Shown piece by piece: positions 33,570 through 45,844 of a DNA stretch of 64,000 nucleotides. The notes beneath the pieces are model-generated. The model was given only the letters and a program-made list of their open reading frames with translations, did no database searches and was not told the origin of the DNA. A program made the translations under genes and the position numbers. Every line of letters begins with the position of its first letter. Position 1 is the stretch's first letter. Origin of the DNA: Takakia lepidozioides (Eukaryota > Streptophyta > Takakiopsida > Takakiales > Takakiaceae); assembly GCA_030704615.1 (NCBI GenBank), contig CM060732.1:62725053-62789052 (forward strand), in the 5' to 3' direction.

Positions 33570-35546
33570 ATGGACAGTGATAGGAGGGAAAGAAACGATA
33601 CCATGGCTGCCGCCACAGCCCAGCGATTTCCCACCATGCCTGTGGGAGGTTTGGACTTTACGTCAACATATACAATGCGGCCTTGCGAGAGGGAAGTGAG
33701 CTATTTGGATATGGTGGCCGGGGCCTGCGACAGAGAATGTTTCATGGATTTGGGCGTTAGTAGTCCAAGGGAGAGTTTACTTGACATCGGTATTGCCAGT
33801 GTTAGCGAGACCGAAAATGAGAGCTTTCTGGCAGACACTAGTGACGGAGATTTGTTGAGAGCTTTTGAACCCTTTATAGATAACGCGGCAGTGGCTCGGT
33901 TGCGTGTCCCACAAAGTCCGGAATCCACTTCCAGTTCAGCTTCATCCTCCAACGGAGAGGTTGCATGGCTAGAGGAGCAGAAACCACCGGCCACAACATC
34001 GGAGTCACTGTCGATATCCCCACGCAGTCAGGAGGAGACTAGAGTCGCCGGTTACAATCAGATCCACAACACTCTGGCCTCCCAATTGATCTCTCTCCCC
34101 CATGTTGTTCCCCTGCACAACACCACCTCCCAAATGTTTCAGGCCTATGCAAATACACACGCAGGGATTTTGTCTTGGCCGCAGTCTCAAGGAGGCGAAC
34201 AATATTTTACACTTGTAGGAGCTGCTCCTGGCAGCCAGGTGAATGCCATGGGCCTCCCTGGGCTTGTTCCTGTGGCAGCCATCCAAATAATGGGAGGACA
34301 GGAGTACGCTCCCTCACAGGAGCAGCTCCAGCACTTGCAGCACCTGCAGGTGGCAGAGTTACATCATCATCAGCAGCTCCATCTTCAGCTCCAGGCTGCG
34401 CAACAACAAGCGGCAGACCACCACAGCCAGACCTATGAGCATCAAAGACCGTGGAGTAGCACATGTGAGGCTTTAAATTTGAGCCCCAGGGCGCAGACGA
34501 TGAAACACCAGAAGCAGGATAAGCGATTAGGAGGCCCCCGACAAACCAAGTTGTTTCGGGGGGTGCGGCAGAGGCACTGGGGGAAATGGGTGGCGGAGAT
34601 CCGACTTCCAAGGAATCGAACGCGACTATGGCTGGGGACCTTCGACACTGCTGAAGAAGCAGCAATTGCTTATGACCAAGCTGCATACAAATTGAGGGGG
34701 GAGTACGCCCGCCTGAATTTTCCCCATCATCGGTTTCATCAGGGTGATTCTTTTCCAGGAGGTGCTCATTCTGACCCGAGCTCTTGGGTCAGCGTGACTC
34801 CAGCAAGCACTGGGTCGCCCTCGGAAAGGGTGCTCACTTCCACACTTGACGCCAAACTGCAGGCAATCGATCAAGAGACAAAGGATCCAGGTTTTTCTGT
34901 CTTGTCTGAGCGTGGTGCACAGATCGACCCAGACATTGAGCCTGACCCCTGTAAATCTGGTTTTCAGGGTTCTTGCCAACTGGCATCCCACAGTTCGCCT
35001 TCTGGGTCAATCAAGGAAGAGGATGCCTGCATGGTGGCTGCAGTGGGTGCTGAAAGATTACATATGGAGAGGGGTGACAGTGATCAGACAGTTGCGAGCC
35101 CCAGCCCCGCCATGCTGGGGTCAGGTGGTGAATCAGGGTCCGTCAGCTCATGCAGATCGGAGGTATGTGACAGCAATGTTGCAGCCTCCCCAGTGCCATC
35201 TATGTGGGCAGATATTGATGAACACTTGCTCAGCAGTTTTTCCAGTTTTGAGGTTGACATGTCATGGGATGTTGACCTGCCTATGAGCAATACTCTATGT
35301 AGCAGCTCCAATCCAGAAGGACTGGTGGGGCTGAAAACCCCTCTGCTGTCAACCAGGAGCAGTTTGTTGAGTGAAATGAATGTGTCGGGAGCGGCTGGGC
35401 AGAAGCCCCTTTTGTCAGCAACAAATATTAGTTTGCAGAGCGGTATGAGCTCATTTGGCTCAAATGACAAGCAGCCCCCTGCCTCCCCATCATTGGTCAT
35501 ACAAACACCTGCCCACCAGGTGTATGTGTGGAGAGACTGCAAGTGA
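33570..35546 (+). CDS. AP2/ERF transcription factor, DREB A-6 / RAP2.4-WIND1 type
   Basis: Nuclear DNA-binding regulator with one AP2 domain. From the first in-frame ATG (33570) it has 658 residues; a second ATG at 33603 (MAAATAQRF) has a better context (ACCATGG) and could be the main start. The AP2 domain is at about residues 327-385: [20 protein letters not shown], then [19 protein letters not shown] and [13 protein letters not shown], nearly identical to group I ERFs (RAP2.4, WIND1). N-terminal to it are a serine-rich acidic part and a Gln/His-rich segment (about 249-290). The C-terminal 270 residues are Ser/Gly-rich with acidic patches, probable activation regions. Angiosperm RAP2.4 proteins are roughly half this length. 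The upstream open stretch to 33411 lacks an ATG. Relatives act in stress, wound and dedifferentiation responses; the target here is unknown. Confidence 0.92.
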   Translation: MDSDRRERNDTMAAATAQRFPTMPVGGLDFTSTYTMRPCEREVSYLDMVAGACDRECFMDLGVSSPRESLLDIGIASVSETENESFLADTSDGDLLRAFEPFIDNAAVARLRVPQSPESTSSSASSSNGEVAWLEEQKPPATTSESLSISPRSQEETRVAGYNQIHNTLASQLISLPHVVPLHNTTSQMFQAYANTHAGILSWPQSQGGEQYFTLVGAAPGSQVNAMGLPGLVPVAAIQIMGGQEYAPSQEQLQHLQHLQVAELHHHQQLHLQLQAAQQQAADHHSQTYEHQRPWSSTCEALNLSPRAQTMKHQKQDKRLGGPRQTKLFRGVRQRHWGKWVAEIRLPRNRTRLWLGTFDTAEEAAIAYDQAAYKLRGEYARLNFPHHRFHQGDSFPGGAHSDPSSWVSVTPASTGSPSERVLTSTLDAKLQAIDQETKDPGFSVLSERGAQIDPDIEPDPCKSGFQGSCQLASHSSPSGSIKEEDACMVAAVGAERLHMERGDSDQTVASPSPAMLGSGGESGSVSSCRSEVCDSNVAASPVPSMWADIDEHLLSSFSSFEVDMSWDVDLPMSNTLCSSSNPEGLVGLKTPLLSTRSSLLSEMNVSGAAGQKPLLSATNISLQSGMSSFGSNDKQPPASPSLVIQTPAHQVYVWRDCK

Positions 35547-37565
35547 CAGCCTTGTGCTATGGATGAGAGGGAGGTGAGAGAGCTCTCTGGCTGTATCCAT
35601 GGAGGCACCATCATGTGGAGCTGTGTTAGTGAAAAGGCTTGGCTTGTAGCGCAATGTTGCTGTTAGACTGGAGGGATTTTCTCGGAACAGGGTTGCTGAA
35701 GAGTTCTAAGAAACATTACTTCCAAACACAGGTTGTAGGAGCTACACCTTAGTGACCTCTCACAATAGTCGCATTTTTGAGTCCGACTTGAGAGATCCTG
35801 TGAAGTCTGAACAATCTTCACTTAGACTTAGAGACTTTGGAGCCAGAGTCAAGCCCTTTTCCAGTTACATTGGCTATATTTGGTGGGTTCTTTAGTGGCT
35901 GCCCTGTGGCGCCCTCGTCCCACTCTCTCATTGTAGAAATCAAATCTGTACAAATTTGTCACTTCAGATCTGTTTCGGGTCTTAGACACAGTCACTCACT
36001 GGAGGGGACCCAAGTTGCCTCTCTAGAGAGTCACATGATGCACACACACCTACTCCATTACTCAGATCCCATGACAACTTTTCAGCTCCTGGAAGCTGCT
36101 GGGTGGCATTGTCTTGTCAGTTAATTAAGCAACTGTGAGAAAGTGAGGGAGATGCCAGATGGATGGCATTCTCCCAGAGATGGAAGACTGTTGGAGGGAG
36201 TACCCTCCCATTGGTAGTTGATGAGGTGACAAGAACTGGCTTTGATCAGCTCACATGCGAGAAGATTATGGTATAAACTTGAAAGGGAGGACAAGTGGCC
36301 GTTTTAAATCGCAAGGCGTTGCAGAATCTGGTTCAGACAGGGAGACTTGAAATGTTTGCAGTGCTTTTAAGGAAAGTTTGGCAGTTCATGGGGCCAACTT
36401 CGGAGATAAGGCTGAAGAGTTTGGAATGTGTAGAGGTCTCAATGCGGAGCTTTTGAGGCCGGAACTGTGTGGCAGTTTTGTTGTGGCTGACAATGGTGAT
36501 GGACCCAAAAATTGTGGTGCAGAACATACTTTGAAAGTCGCAGCTCCTTTGCAGTGTACCGACTATGGCACACAGCAATCAGTGACTGAGATCTTCTATA
36601 TAAAATAATGTCCGGATTACCTGTTTCAAAGGCATGGGTTGAGGAGGTCTTGGTTGAAAAGAGACATTCCAGCACAGACTTGATGGGTTGGGGGCAGATC
36701 TGTAAGGTGCAGACTGAATTCCTGGGCCTGTAGAATGCTGTTGTGATATCCGACTGGGATCTGATCAGATGGGATACACTAAATAAGCGTGGTTCAAAGT
36801 TCCTTGCTTGGGCCAACAGAATAAAGTGTTTTGATGTGTTTTAAAGGGACCTTCAATGTGTCCATTGTAGTCTCTCCTGCAAAGTGACGTTCTTGTTCTT
36901 ATAGCTGGAACTCCTCATTTTTCTCTCTGGAGGGTTATTGGCGATGCCAACACAAACCACATGGCACATCTGTTGCAAACTAGAAGGCTAGAGTGGCAAT
37001 GCCGGAATTATTCACATGCTTTCTCCCCCTCAGACAATTTGGTAGGGTGTAATTCCCCAACCAGCTCCACACTGTAGAATCCCCAGGGAATATGCCCTTC
37101 GTTTTATATTGAATGTCCCAAAACAGTCTGTTTCCTATATTACTCTAATGTGGACAGTTCTTTCACTCTTCCTCCCTCTTTGAACTTATTGTGGGTAAGC
37201 TAAATTTCCCATGTCATTCTTTCCCCAGTGTATGCCTTCAACCTCTAAACAAACTTGTAGACACTTGTGCTGTTACTCATTGGGGATTGTCCTTAGACAG
37301 TCAATAGAGCAAGGGTTACATGGACACTCATTCTCTCCTTTGGTTATTAGCAGAGGCAGACAGCCTACCAAGCATGGTTTTGTTGTCTTTCCCATGGCAC
37401 TAGTGAATGGTGAAAGTTTGTTCACTACCCTCACCATCATGCATGCTCCACAGCAGGTACTCAAAATGTATTCCCATCCACAGCTAGTTCAATTGTATGA
37501 TGCAGTTCCACCATCATCTGATGGAGGGCAATGATGTCTAATGGCATATTATTACCTTCAAAGTT
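35547..37565. other. 3' flanks of the AP2/ERF gene and of PPR gene 2
   Basis: Convergent intergenic region. No conserved ORF, RNA gene or mobile element recognised; the first few hundred bases should hold the AP2/ERF 3' UTR. Confidence 0.4.
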
Positions 37566-40415
37566 TCACCAATAATCCCCACAAGAACAAACCCCCTCTC
37601 GGAAGTGGTGAAAGCGATTGACATCGCGTACAACAACTTCTCGCCCGGCAATCTTCGAGATAAACTTGGTGGCAGTGTGGCAGTCACCACACACCCGAAG
37701 GTTCTTAGTGATGTGGATGGGCATCCCAGGGGGTGTGCTGATAAGCCCAAAAGCAATGGCCAGTTTCTCGCTATGGTAGCATAGAGAAAATTCCTTTTGC
37801 TCCTCCTCCACATCATGCAATACAAAGCGCGTGTCAGGTACATATCCAGCCTCCTTCATCTGCTGGAGCAATCTCTTCAGCTCGCCATGGATTTCCTCAA
37901 CTTGTGGATGTAAATTGTCTTCTACAACAAATGAATTCACTTGGTAATTGACTTCAATGAAGGTGCGCCCTTCCTCCTTTCTCACACCCCTGTTCTCCAT
38001 AAGTCTCCTCAGCATTGCTTTATCGTTCCACCTGCCATCTGCAGCATAGATGTTTGATAGCAGCACATACGCTGCGGCATGCTGAGGATCCCTCTTGAGA
38101 ATGCAAGTTGCAGCACGTTCCGCTACCTCTACATTGCCATGAATTCTGCAGGCACCAAGCAAGGCTTTCCACACAGAAGCACCTGGTTCAAATGGCATCT
38201 TGTTAATGAAGTCCTCTGCCTCATCCAATTGCCCTGCACGCCCAAGAAGGTCCACCATGGAGCCAAGTAGCTCCAACGTAGGTGTGAGGCCATGGACTTG
38301 AGTCATGGAATCAAAGTAGCGATGGCCTTCGTCCAATAGGCCCAAATGGCTGCATGCAGAGATCATAGCGGTGAAAGTGACAGCATTCGGCTTCAAGCCT
38401 TCTTGCTGCAATTGTTCAAATAGTTGGAGGATCTCCCTACCACACCCATGCTGGGCATATCCTGTCATCATTGCATTCCATGAGACCACATTTCGTGCAG
38501 TAATGTCATTAAATATTTGACGTGCATCAGTTATGCTCCCGCATTTGGCATACATGTCTACAAGGGTTGTCTCCAGAATGACATAAGATGCAATTCCAGC
38601 TTTGATAATGTCAGCATGAACCTGCTTACCCTTTTCCAGGGCTCCTAGACTGGCACATGCATTGAGCACACAAATAAATGTGACCTTGTCTGGTGTCATC
38701 CTTTCCCGTTGCATTTGCTCATAAACTTTGAGAGCCTCTTCAGCATTCCCATGCTGGACATATCCTGCAATCATAGCAGTCCATGAGACCACATCTCGTG
38801 TACTCATTCTATCAAATATTTCACGGGCATCCTGCAAACTTCCGCATTTGGAGTACATATCAACAAGGGAGTTCTCTAAATATATACATGATGCAAGTCC
38901 AGCTTTAATGATGTCAGCGTGGATCTGTTTGCCCTTATCCAGGGCTCCAAGAGTGACACACGCAGTGAGCATGCAAATGAAGGTGACGCTGTTGGGCGTC
39001 ATGCCTTCCATTACCATTTGCTCATAGATTTTGTGTGCCTCTTCTCCATGCCCATGCTGAGCGTATCCTGCGATCATTGCGTTCCACGACACCACAGTTC
39101 GTGCAGCCATTTTGTCAAACAATTGACGTGCATCCTTCATATTCCCACATTTAGCATACATGTCCACGAGGGTGTTCTCCAACTTAATAAATGACTCAAT
39201 TCCAGCTCTAATGACGTCAGCATGGACCATCTTGCCCTTATCCAGGTCTCCAAGACTGGCACAAGCATTGAGAGTACAAATGAATGTGACCCTGTCAGGC
39301 ATTACCCCTTCCTGTCGCATTTGCCCATAGAGTTGGAGAGCTTCTTCACCATGCCCATGCTGAGAATATCCAGAAATCATTGCATTCCATGAGACCACAT
39401 CTCGTTTGGCCATCCTGTCAAACACTTGTCGCGCGTCCTTTATGCTTTTGCATTTGGCATACATGTTAACCAGGGTATTCTCCAGATTCAGATATGATGC
39501 AATTCCAGCTTTGATGATGTCAGCATGGACCTGCTTGCCCTTTCCCAGGACTCCTAGACTGGCACATGCATTGAGAATGCAAATAAATGTGATCCTATCG
39601 GGCATAACCCCTTCCTGTTGCATTTGCTCATACATCTTGAGAGTCTCTTCACCATGTTCATGCTGAGTATACCCTGTGAGCAATGCATTCCATGAAACCA
39701 CATTGCGTTTTGTCATTTTGTCAAACACTTGACGTGAATCGGTTAAGCTTCCACACTTGGCATACATGTCAACAAGACCTGTCTGCAGATTAATGTGTGA
39801 CATAATTCCAACTTTGACGATGTCAGCATGGACCTGCTTGCCCTTTCCCAGGGCTCTCAGACTCGCACATGCTTTGAGAACACAAATAAATGTGACCCTG
39901 TTGGGGATCACCTCCCCTTGTCGCATTTGCACGTAGATTTTCCAAGCCTCCTCGGCATGCCCATGTTTGAGATATCCAGCCATGATTATATTCCATGAGA
40001 CCACATCTCGTTCAGCCATTTTGTCGAACACTCCACGTGCATCCTTGATGCTCCCACACTTAACATACATATTCAGAAGGGTATTGACTACAAAGATGTC
40101 CGGCATAAATTGACCTTGAATAATGTGGGCATGCACCTGCTTTCCTTCTGCCAAAGCTTTCATGTTGATACACCCCTGCAAGAGACAGGCATAAGTATTG
40201 GAGTCTGACTGAATGTGTCCTTGATCCAGAAGGTGCAGCGCCTCCTTCATTCTTCCCTCCTTACAGAGGATCCTCACTTCGCCAGTAGGGCCAGATGTAA
40301 CATTATTCACTCCCTCTTTTGGCCCTGGTTCAAAAGTGCTGGTAATTGCGAAGGAGCTGACCCAGCTGCAAGTCGGATCCCCAACAACCATTTGCCCCTG
40401 ATGCAACCCTGCCAT
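37566..40415 (-). CDS. PLS-DYW PPR editing factor 2
   Basis: Organelle RNA-editing factor, 949 residues from the ATG at 40415. This start ([13 protein letters not shown]) is chosen because it lies one base after a 3' splice site (CATCACAG, G) and matches PPR gene 1; the frame is open 24 codons further upstream. PLS triplets of about 101 residues repeat some seven times with very similar wording ([60 protein letters not shown]). E1/E2 motifs ([40 protein letters not shown]) and a PG-box-like [12 protein letters not shown] follow. The C-terminal DYW cytidine deaminase is complete: HSE in [17 protein letters not shown], then [17 protein letters not shown] as the last residues. All zinc ligands and the catalytic Glu are present, so C-to-U editing activity is expected. 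RNA targets are unknown. Confidence 0.93.
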   Translation of the reverse strand: MAGLHQGQMVVGDPTCSWVSSFAITSTFEPGPKEGVNNVTSGPTGEVRILCKEGRMKEALHLLDQGHIQSDSNTYACLLQGCINMKALAEGKQVHAHIIQGQFMPDIFVVNTLLNMYVKCGSIKDARGVFDKMAERDVVSWNIIMAGYLKHGHAEEAWKIYVQMRQGEVIPNRVTFICVLKACASLRALGKGKQVHADIVKVGIMSHINLQTGLVDMYAKCGSLTDSRQVFDKMTKRNVVSWNALLTGYTQHEHGEETLKMYEQMQQEGVMPDRITFICILNACASLGVLGKGKQVHADIIKAGIASYLNLENTLVNMYAKCKSIKDARQVFDRMAKRDVVSWNAMISGYSQHGHGEEALQLYGQMRQEGVMPDRVTFICTLNACASLGDLDKGKMVHADVIRAGIESFIKLENTLVDMYAKCGNMKDARQLFDKMAARTVVSWNAMIAGYAQHGHGEEAHKIYEQMVMEGMTPNSVTFICMLTACVTLGALDKGKQIHADIIKAGLASCIYLENSLVDMYSKCGSLQDAREIFDRMSTRDVVSWTAMIAGYVQHGNAEEALKVYEQMQRERMTPDKVTFICVLNACASLGALEKGKQVHADIIKAGIASYVILETTLVDMYAKCGSITDARQIFNDITARNVVSWNAMMTGYAQHGCGREILQLFEQLQQEGLKPNAVTFTAMISACSHLGLLDEGHRYFDSMTQVHGLTPTLELLGSMVDLLGRAGQLDEAEDFINKMPFEPGASVWKALLGACRIHGNVEVAERAATCILKRDPQHAAAYVLLSNIYAADGRWNDKAMLRRLMENRGVRKEEGRTFIEVNYQVNSFVVEDNLHPQVEEIHGELKRLLQQMKEAGYVPDTRFVLHDVEEEQKEFSLCYHSEKLAIAFGLISTPPGMPIHITKNLRVCGDCHTATKFISKIAGREVVVRDVNRFHHFREGVCSCGDYW

Positions 40416-41803
40416 CCTGTGATGAAAAATTCCTATTACGAATATCTCAAAGCTTCTATAGGTATACGTCAAAGAAAAACCCCTCACACGGACAAGTTTA
40501 GCGTTGACTATTAACAGCTTTACAACAACAATGCTGTTAACAAACTAAAATTTGGCAATTCAATCTACTTGAAGTTGTAAATTTGAAGTCATCCACAATA
40601 AACACCATAGCTGGCCCCTTAAAGAAAAATCTGTGCAAAACACTCTGGAACAAGAAAACAGTGGCATACCAGTTGTGTTCTCAGCCTGGTAGTCCATGCT
40701 GCAATACAATAAACCATCGCAAGATACCGCTTGACCTTGTGACATATCAGCTAGCTTTGCTTTTGCCCAAGGAGGTTTTGAATGGCTCTCCATCCATAGG
40801 GCCTCCATGGCGCTCATAAGTTTGCGGCCTGAGAATTACAATTATTCTGTGAAAAATACTGTTGTGCAGCTGAGCAGTCATATCCTCAAGTAAATCTACT
40901 CCGTCCCACCAATGAAAACTGGTTTAAAACGTATGACAGACAGGCATCACCATTATATGGTCAGCAACCAGGTGCTAGCAAAGTATGCTGGTAACACTTG
41001 AACGACCATCAACGCTCTCTTGAAATTGGCCAGCGTTTTCTAAGTAGCTCCGCAAAATCTCGTCATTGATCCCAATACCCAACGGGCAGCTGCCCTTTAT
41101 ACTTTGTTTCCAAAGTAGTTCTATTGTTGTAACCCTGCAAAGCTTTTATTTATATGGTTCTATGGTTCTTTTCTGACTACTTTCTGTCCTTGGGTCCTCT
41201 GGGCATCCCGTGGACGTAATAAAATTCTTTCTTTCTCTCTCTCTCCACATACACATGTGAAAATGAATAGGCCGGGATAGAAATATACCAGAAGCTCCAT
41301 ACGTTGCAGCAGATTCTGAAGGAATCGGTGGGGTGGGAAAAGGTCCATAGTCAGGTCCCTCTACGGCCCTTATTCGAACGTCCTGAAAACTTCTTCGACC
41401 CACACGGTTGTAGTTTCTGGTAACGTGGGTCAAGGATAGTTTGGAGCCGGTATGGCTCGAGCGCAGTATGAAGGTGATCATGGCTTTCTCCGCAGAGTGC
41501 TGCTGTGCTATGAGTGATCATGGCTCTCACAGCAATTTCTGGCTGCTACGCTTGCCACTCTCTACATGTTGGCGGCTTTCTCTGCACATTCTCGAGATTG
41601 CGACTGCGCCTGCCAGCTCCTCTGTTTTATGGATGCTTGCTGGCCGAAGCGAAGTTGTTGTTGTGGGGATGTTCCTTGCAAGATTCCCTGAGAACCCGTA
41701 GCCCGAAGACCTTCAAGATCGGAACGGCGGTTTGAGCGTCCCCAAGGAATCTGAATTTAATGGACGTCGGGAAAGGAATAAGCCCTAAACCCCACACGTG
41801 ACC
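40416..41803. other. 5' flank of PPR gene 2 and start region of the next gene
   Basis: Probably holds a 5' UTR intron of PPR gene 2, since a 3' splice site abuts its ATG. Contains repeat R3 at 41180-41246. No other feature recognised. Confidence 0.4.
41180..41246 (+). repeat. Retroelement 3'-tail repeat R3, copy 2
   Basis: GGGTCCTCTGGGCATCCCGT then GGACGTAATAAAATT and a (TTTC/CT)n tail. The AATAAA followed by a simple-sequence tail suggests the 3' end of a retroposon. Copies at 8680-8768 and 43721-43822. Confidence 0.55.
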
Positions 41804-43782
41804 ATGTTGAAGGAGCAAATTCTGGAGATCACCGAGAGGGTATTGGACTCCCTGACGAAGATTCCTTGAGGAGTTGGGTGCATCCATCCAAAAAACGACT
41901 TCAGTCAGTGTTGTGCCTCAGTTTGACGGTTGTGCTGCTGGGAGGGAAGGCAGTAGAGCACAGCACTTCAGCGCAGAAGGATGCAGAGTCCCCGGACACA
42001 CATCGACAAGTACGTCAAGGCCTTGCATTCCTCGCACATCTCAGAGTCCATGGTACAAATCCATCTTCCAGTCCATGTGAAAACACCCCTGATATGTTAT
42101 GCCTTAGGATACTTCTATGTGATTCGGTTATTCGACCTCTCTTTCCTTGGTTTCGGAGCTTCAACGCTTTTGACGGCTTCATATACAATGTAACAGGGGA
42201 ATACATCTGAAGGGAGTAACAATTGGGTGTATATGAGTGAATACGCAGTTGGGCGTTTGAGGGATGGGGTGATATTTGTGCAGGATACCTCGCGCCCAGT
42301 TGCAAAAATAGGGTGGGATGTGGACCAGCCCCAAGACATGGGCGACGGGATATTCAAACTGGGAACAAACGTCCGCCGCCAACGCGGGTCCTTTACTTCT
42401 TCGTGTCTTTTTTTCTCTATTACCATTTCAAATCCCAACCTAAGAACAGAAATCATGGAAAGAGATGGTTCCTGGAGTTCCATCCACCTCAGAATTTGCC
42501 CGGAAGATCTCTTGGGGAAAGCCGCACTTAAAAGCCTGAGTCAATCATTTGGGAGGAATTTCTGTGAATTTCCAGTCGAAGGAATCATCAGAGTCAGACA
42601 CATAATCAGGCGGTTGTGTTGTCTTCCTAATGAAATGGCTATTGCGTGGCGGTCTCCCCTGGGAACAGACAAGTTATGCAAGTAGCCCCCGATCGGACCA
42701 AACATGCGGAGGAAGATGGTATGTAAGGTGCCCTTCATCTCTTACCTTGATCGATTTTGAAGTCCATTATTTTCACATTGATGTTTGCGAACTGCATTTT
42801 GAGATCGAAATTGACCGTGCATAGCAGATGTGCGACTGTGGATCCCCTGGATGTTTTAAGATATCTTCCTTCTTCTTTTCTTTCTCTCAATGCTGAAACT
42901 CATGCCGCATTTAGCCTAAACATCTCTGTGGTAAACCAACGGGTTTATGGAATATCAAAACCTCTTCCTGTGTCCTCCAACAAGAAAGATATAGAACCAT
43001 ATCCGACAGAGTGTTATGGGAGGATTGCAGAGACTCAAGACATACCTGAGCTGGAGGATGGCCTTGACGGTCGAGCAGAGGTATATCTCTCTCTTCTCTA
43101 CTTCCTAAAATGTAGAAAGGCCTAGTAACACCACTCAGGAATTGCCTAAATCTGTCCAGGAGCAGGACAGTTTGGGTAAACGAAGTCACTCATTAGGGTC
43201 AGCCCTAGTTGGTTAAGGTAATACCGCTTCCCTACGTCTTTTGCGAGACAAGCAGGCAAGGAACACTTACCTTACTGCTGCGATATGGCTACAAGCAAGG
43301 TACTTGTCCAGGTTTTCTGAGCACATAATGCTTAGTATACACAGAGAGGACAGTTTGGAGAGAATATATGGATTTGACTAGCTCTACTCTGAACATGTGA
43401 ATAGTACCTGCAAGCTAAGGGCTTCTACATGGGACCTTCTGTTTGAGTACATTGCAGTGATGCTATGGGTATGCAAATGCTGGTATTTCTACTAAGGGCA
43501 AGAGACTAAGGGAAGTTAACTCTTTGAGCTCTTTCCGGCCTTGGATGACTAGATGTCTATGTGTTGTTTCTCTACATACACAATCACTTTGAAATGCCTT
43601 GATTGATGGTACTTCACACCTCAAAAACTGTTAGTCATTGATCAGAAATTCTCGCCTGCTTACCTTCACTAGGCAGTCCATCTTTGTGCAGTGGATACTT
43701 CGTCTCTAGTCCTTTCTTGTTCTGATTCTGTTCTGGTCCATGGGGTCTTTCTGCTTTCTGTGGACGTCGTGAAGGGTTTTAG

Positions 43783-43823
<41 letters not shown>

Positions 43824-45844
43824 CGAATCTGCCCAGGCCCTTTTGGGGCCTAGTTATTGGGCAAATCACACACAGCAGATTGATGCTTGTGTACAGGGAT
43901 TTCTAGAGGATATCTAGAAAGCTGTGATCAATTATCTGTTCCAAGGTAAGTCATACTACTGGCCTCAGCCCCTGACAAAGGTAGTTTCTGTCCCTTCGTG
44001 TTCCGCTCAAACTGGGCATGGGGTCAATGGCCACAAGGCTATGGCAAACAACGTCTTATCAGTACATTCTCTTTTCCGGATCTGGTAAAGGCCAGAAGGA
44101 TCCCATATAACGACTTTGCCTACTTCTGGCTGCCCTTTGAGCTTAGAGTGCAAGTAGGAAAATCGTTGTTCAAACTTCAAACCCTTACGCATGCTGCAAG
44201 TCTGGACAAGTGAAATGAATTGAATAGTCGTTCCAGGGTGCCCACTGATGTTTGATGAATTGAAAATAATGTGGGTATGAATCAGGTGGCAATTCCACCG
44301 AGGGCGATGACGCAGAGGGTGCCAAGTATGAAAGAGCTTGACAGCAGCATGCCGTTCTTGCTTCCCCATACTTACGTGAGTGTGGCGTGTCTAATTGTGT
44401 TTACATGGATCTACACCAAAGAGAAGGTTATTTGTGTTGTAAGCCAGTAAAACTGGATGCATCTATAAATGAAGGCCTACTGGCCAGCAAGTTAATTGTT
44501 GTTTATTTTCTTATGCATGTGTGGGTTGGACATGATAGGACGCAGGTGTTGATCTCAGGCCACTCATTGCCGCCCTTACACCAGCTGCCCAAGTAATTCT
44601 CCCTTCCCGTCTATGTTTCACAATTTCTATTAGGGACCTCCATGTGTATTGGGGCTCCTCTTTAAGAGACCTAGGGATCATGTATCATGGCTGACCTGTG
44701 ATACTTAGTGATTAACATAGTGGTGTGTGGTTCCTCTTTAGGCCAGTTGCTCTTGTCTGTTATAGATAGTGCCCCAGGGTAGTCCTTGTTTTAGAGGCTT
44801 TGGCATCCAGCTTTGCTTACATTGATGCAAGTGATTAGGACAGTTTTCTGCTAATTGCAGACACTTGTTACCAGATAAGCGAAGGCATCCAGATCGAAAA
44901 ACTCACTGTTGCACTTTGCATGGTCAAATGTGTTGTGCAGGTTGTTGATGAGGATGCTTTGTGGGAGGTCCATACCCTTCTTGCTGAGGTGAGGAAACAA
45001 ATATGTAGTGACCTACATCACATCCTCAGTTTGTCCCCCCAATGAAAACAGTTTACGAGGTTCACCTAGTGGGGATTGCAAGCATGTAATGCTCTGGGCT
45101 TCCTGATTGTGAATGTAATGGTTAGGAGACTTCCTTAGAGGGATGACAACCTGCTAAAGATCGATGTTGTCCAGCAGTTGAATCAGATCTTGTCTTGTTG
45201 CCTTTCAAATGCTTCATGTATCAAAATCTGAGCTTGAAATGGTACATGTGTGGTGTATATCAGCTGGAATTCAAGGCGAATGAGGACAAAGAAAACAATT
45301 CAAATGTCAATGCTCTGAGCTAGTTATCTCAAGAAAACTACTGAGAGTAGCATATCTTAAACTGTAATGGCTACTAGTCTGCAAATGCTTAAAGGCCAAG
45401 ATTGGGCCTTTTCTTGAAATCCTAAGTTTCAACTTCAAGATATTGTCAGACAGTTGATTGATAGAAAATCTCCAGGGCTAGCAGCAGTTTATGTCACCCA
45501 CTTCACTGCGGGTGAAGTCACTGCAGGCTGTCGTCCCAGAGCTGCAGTGCACGAAACACCTGACAAGGTTAATTTTTAACAAGGGTTAATTAAGGTTGGA
45601 TGAGTGTACACGGCAGGAGCTGTGTGCGCTCTGTTTTCTCCCCCACGGAAGAGCTCCAGAGATCGCAGGTTGGTTTCCTCCCCTAGCTTCATAAATGGCT
45701 TTTGTCCTTTCTACCACAGTGTTGGCCATGGAGCTATCTATCATAATAAAGAGAAAAGCCTGTCCCATTGAAGATGGAGACGTGATTGCAATCGACGCTA
45801 TAAGCAAAATGAAGATCCTGATTTGCATGCTCCATAAACCGTGA
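41804..45844 (+). CDS. Unidentified, possibly multi-exon gene (tentative span)
   Basis: No family recognised. Plus-strand pieces that look like exons: an ATG at 41804 after GCCCTAAACCCC (MLKEQILEITERVLDSLTKIP); an open segment ending EDGLDGRAE at a GTATAT donor (about 42982-43080); VVDEDALWEVHTLLAE between GTGTTGTGCAG and GTGAGG (44942-44989); IVRQLIDRKSPGLAAVYV..HETPDK before GTTAAT (about 45442-45569); and a last piece after TCTACCACAG (from about 45720) reading MELSIIIKRKACPIEDGDVI and ending at TGA 45844. These do not yet join into one proven frame. ORFs at 42227-42685 and retroposon repeats at 43.7-44.1 kb lie within. Treat as a hypothesis about where a gene is, not a model. Confidence 0.3.
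43721..43822 (+). repeat. Repeat R3 copy 3 with (CT)n tail
   Basis: GGTCCATGGGGTCTTTCTG, TGTGGACGTCGTGAAGGG and TTTTAGTTTTT followed by about 16 CT units. It corresponds to R3 at 41180 and is followed almost immediately by an S2 copy. Confidence 0.5.
43831..44069 (+). repeat. Retroposon family S2, plus-strand copy
   Basis: Reads GCCCAGGCCCTTTTGGGGCC, TTTCTAGAGGATATCTAGAAA, CCAAGGTAAGT, GTTCCGCTCAAACTGGGCA and GGCTATGGCAAACAACGTC, ending ATCAGTACATTCT. It matches the 27-kb insertion over most of its length but lacks the first 60 or so bases. No clear target duplication. Confidence 0.7.

Noticed and set aside
40416-40487. Earlier start of PPR gene 2 at 40487
   Set aside because: The segment reads like intron (ends in a 3' splice site) and is not shared with the paralogue, while the ATG at 40415 is.
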